A stretch of 64,000 nt of DNA, taken from NCBI RefSeq assembly GCF_047238305.1, contig NZ_JBDFMO010000001.1:3162001-3226000 (forward strand), written 5' to 3'. This document shows positions 63,827-64,000 of the stretch, piece by piece. This stretch comes from Ferdinandcohnia sp047238305. Lineage in GTDB: Bacteria > Bacillota > Bacilli > Bacillales > Bacillaceae_L. Position 1 is the first letter of the stretch, and every line of letters starts with the position of its first letter. Below the pieces are notes generated by a model, which was not told where the DNA came from, made no database searches, and saw only the letters and a program-made list of their open reading frames with translations. A program made the translations under genes and the position numbers.

Positions 63827-63845
63827 GGACAGGTTTACTGTGCAA
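63820..63845. repeat. GGGACA dispersed repeat, partial copy over a stop codon
   Basis: TAGGGACTTAGGGACAGG overlaps the stop codon of the diguanylate cyclase gene. Confidence 0.5.
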
Positions 63846-63850
63846 GAATG

Positions 63851-63886
63851 AAAACCTAAACGCAAATTTGTGTTTAGGTTTTTTGA
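63851..63886 (+). terminator. terminator of the diguanylate cyclase gene
   Basis: AAAACCTAAAC/GTTTAGGTTTT perfect 11-bp stem, then TT. No gene is visible from here to the window end. Confidence 0.88.
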
Positions 63887-64000
63887 TGGAATGATTAAGG
63901 ATTTGCACTTCAAGCAATAAGGACTCAATTAGTCCGATAACAATGTTCGAAATAATGTACTATTTTATGCGTAAGTTTCCAAAATGGTCGATAGAGAACC

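Overview
The window looks like chromosome from a low-GC, spore-forming-type Firmicute of the family Bacillaceae (Bacillus in the broad sense). The evidence is a Bacillus-type rRNA operon, strong AGGAGG-type ribosome binding sites with frequent TTG/GTG starts, S-box, TPP and c-di-GMP riboswitches, and many proteins whose closest remembered relatives are in Bacillus (BmrA, YfhP, YyaP, TrmL, CsaA, DUF3231, DUF5634). All names come from reading the translations and recalling families; no database was searched.

Layout. 0-4 kb: end of an AEC-type permease, a small membrane protein, a BmrA-like multidrug ABC exporter, a 46-aa zinc-ribbon protein and a nitroreductase. 4.0-9.4 kb: one complete rrn operon (tandem promoters, 16S, 23S, 5S, terminator, no tRNA), with a structured about 110-bp element inside the 23S precursor stem and, just downstream, an array of 53-bp degenerate tandem repeats. 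10-19 kb: mixed housekeeping and accessory enzymes (AAC(3)-type acetyltransferase, Old Yellow Enzyme, a decayed aldo/keto reductase, a short UvrA paralogue, TrmL). 18.9-20.8 kb: a TPP riboswitch before tenA, then an S-box before a tandem AhpD/CMD protein. 21-30 kb: a padR-HAAS pair with operator dyads, a YfhP-like hydrolase, an ehuBCDA ectoine-uptake operon, D-serine dehydratase, and a LysE exporter divergent from a TrmB regulator with a matched pair of operators. 30-42 kb: fatty-acid transporter, AraC regulator/GH3 glycosidase, SDR, csaA, an nrtR-pnuC-nadR NAD-salvage locus with two matching palindromes, and a nitronate monooxygenase-like protein.

42-53 kb is the accessory part: a phage-type DnaD/DnaB-helicase module with GGGACA repeats at both ends, then a two-gene McrB-like AAA+ ATPase/PD-(D/E)XK nuclease system, then a PLD-nuclease/SF2-helicase protein tail to tail with a MutT NUDIX hydrolase. 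This is most simply read as a defence island. 53-58 kb holds small Bacillus proteins, a methyltransferase and an erythromycin-esterase-like protein. 58-64 kb is a c-di-GMP locus: a c-di-GMP-I riboswitch controls a PAS-GGDEF-EAL-PilZ gene that an IS1595-type element has interrupted. That element has 8-bp target duplications and a passenger gene. An apparently active diguanylate cyclase follows.

Two dispersed non-coding themes run through the window: a GGGACA/TGTCCC repeat that sits repeatedly at stop codons, and a terminator cassette with the stem AAATCACAGG/CCTGTGATTT that recurs three times, two copies having a homologous downstream tail.
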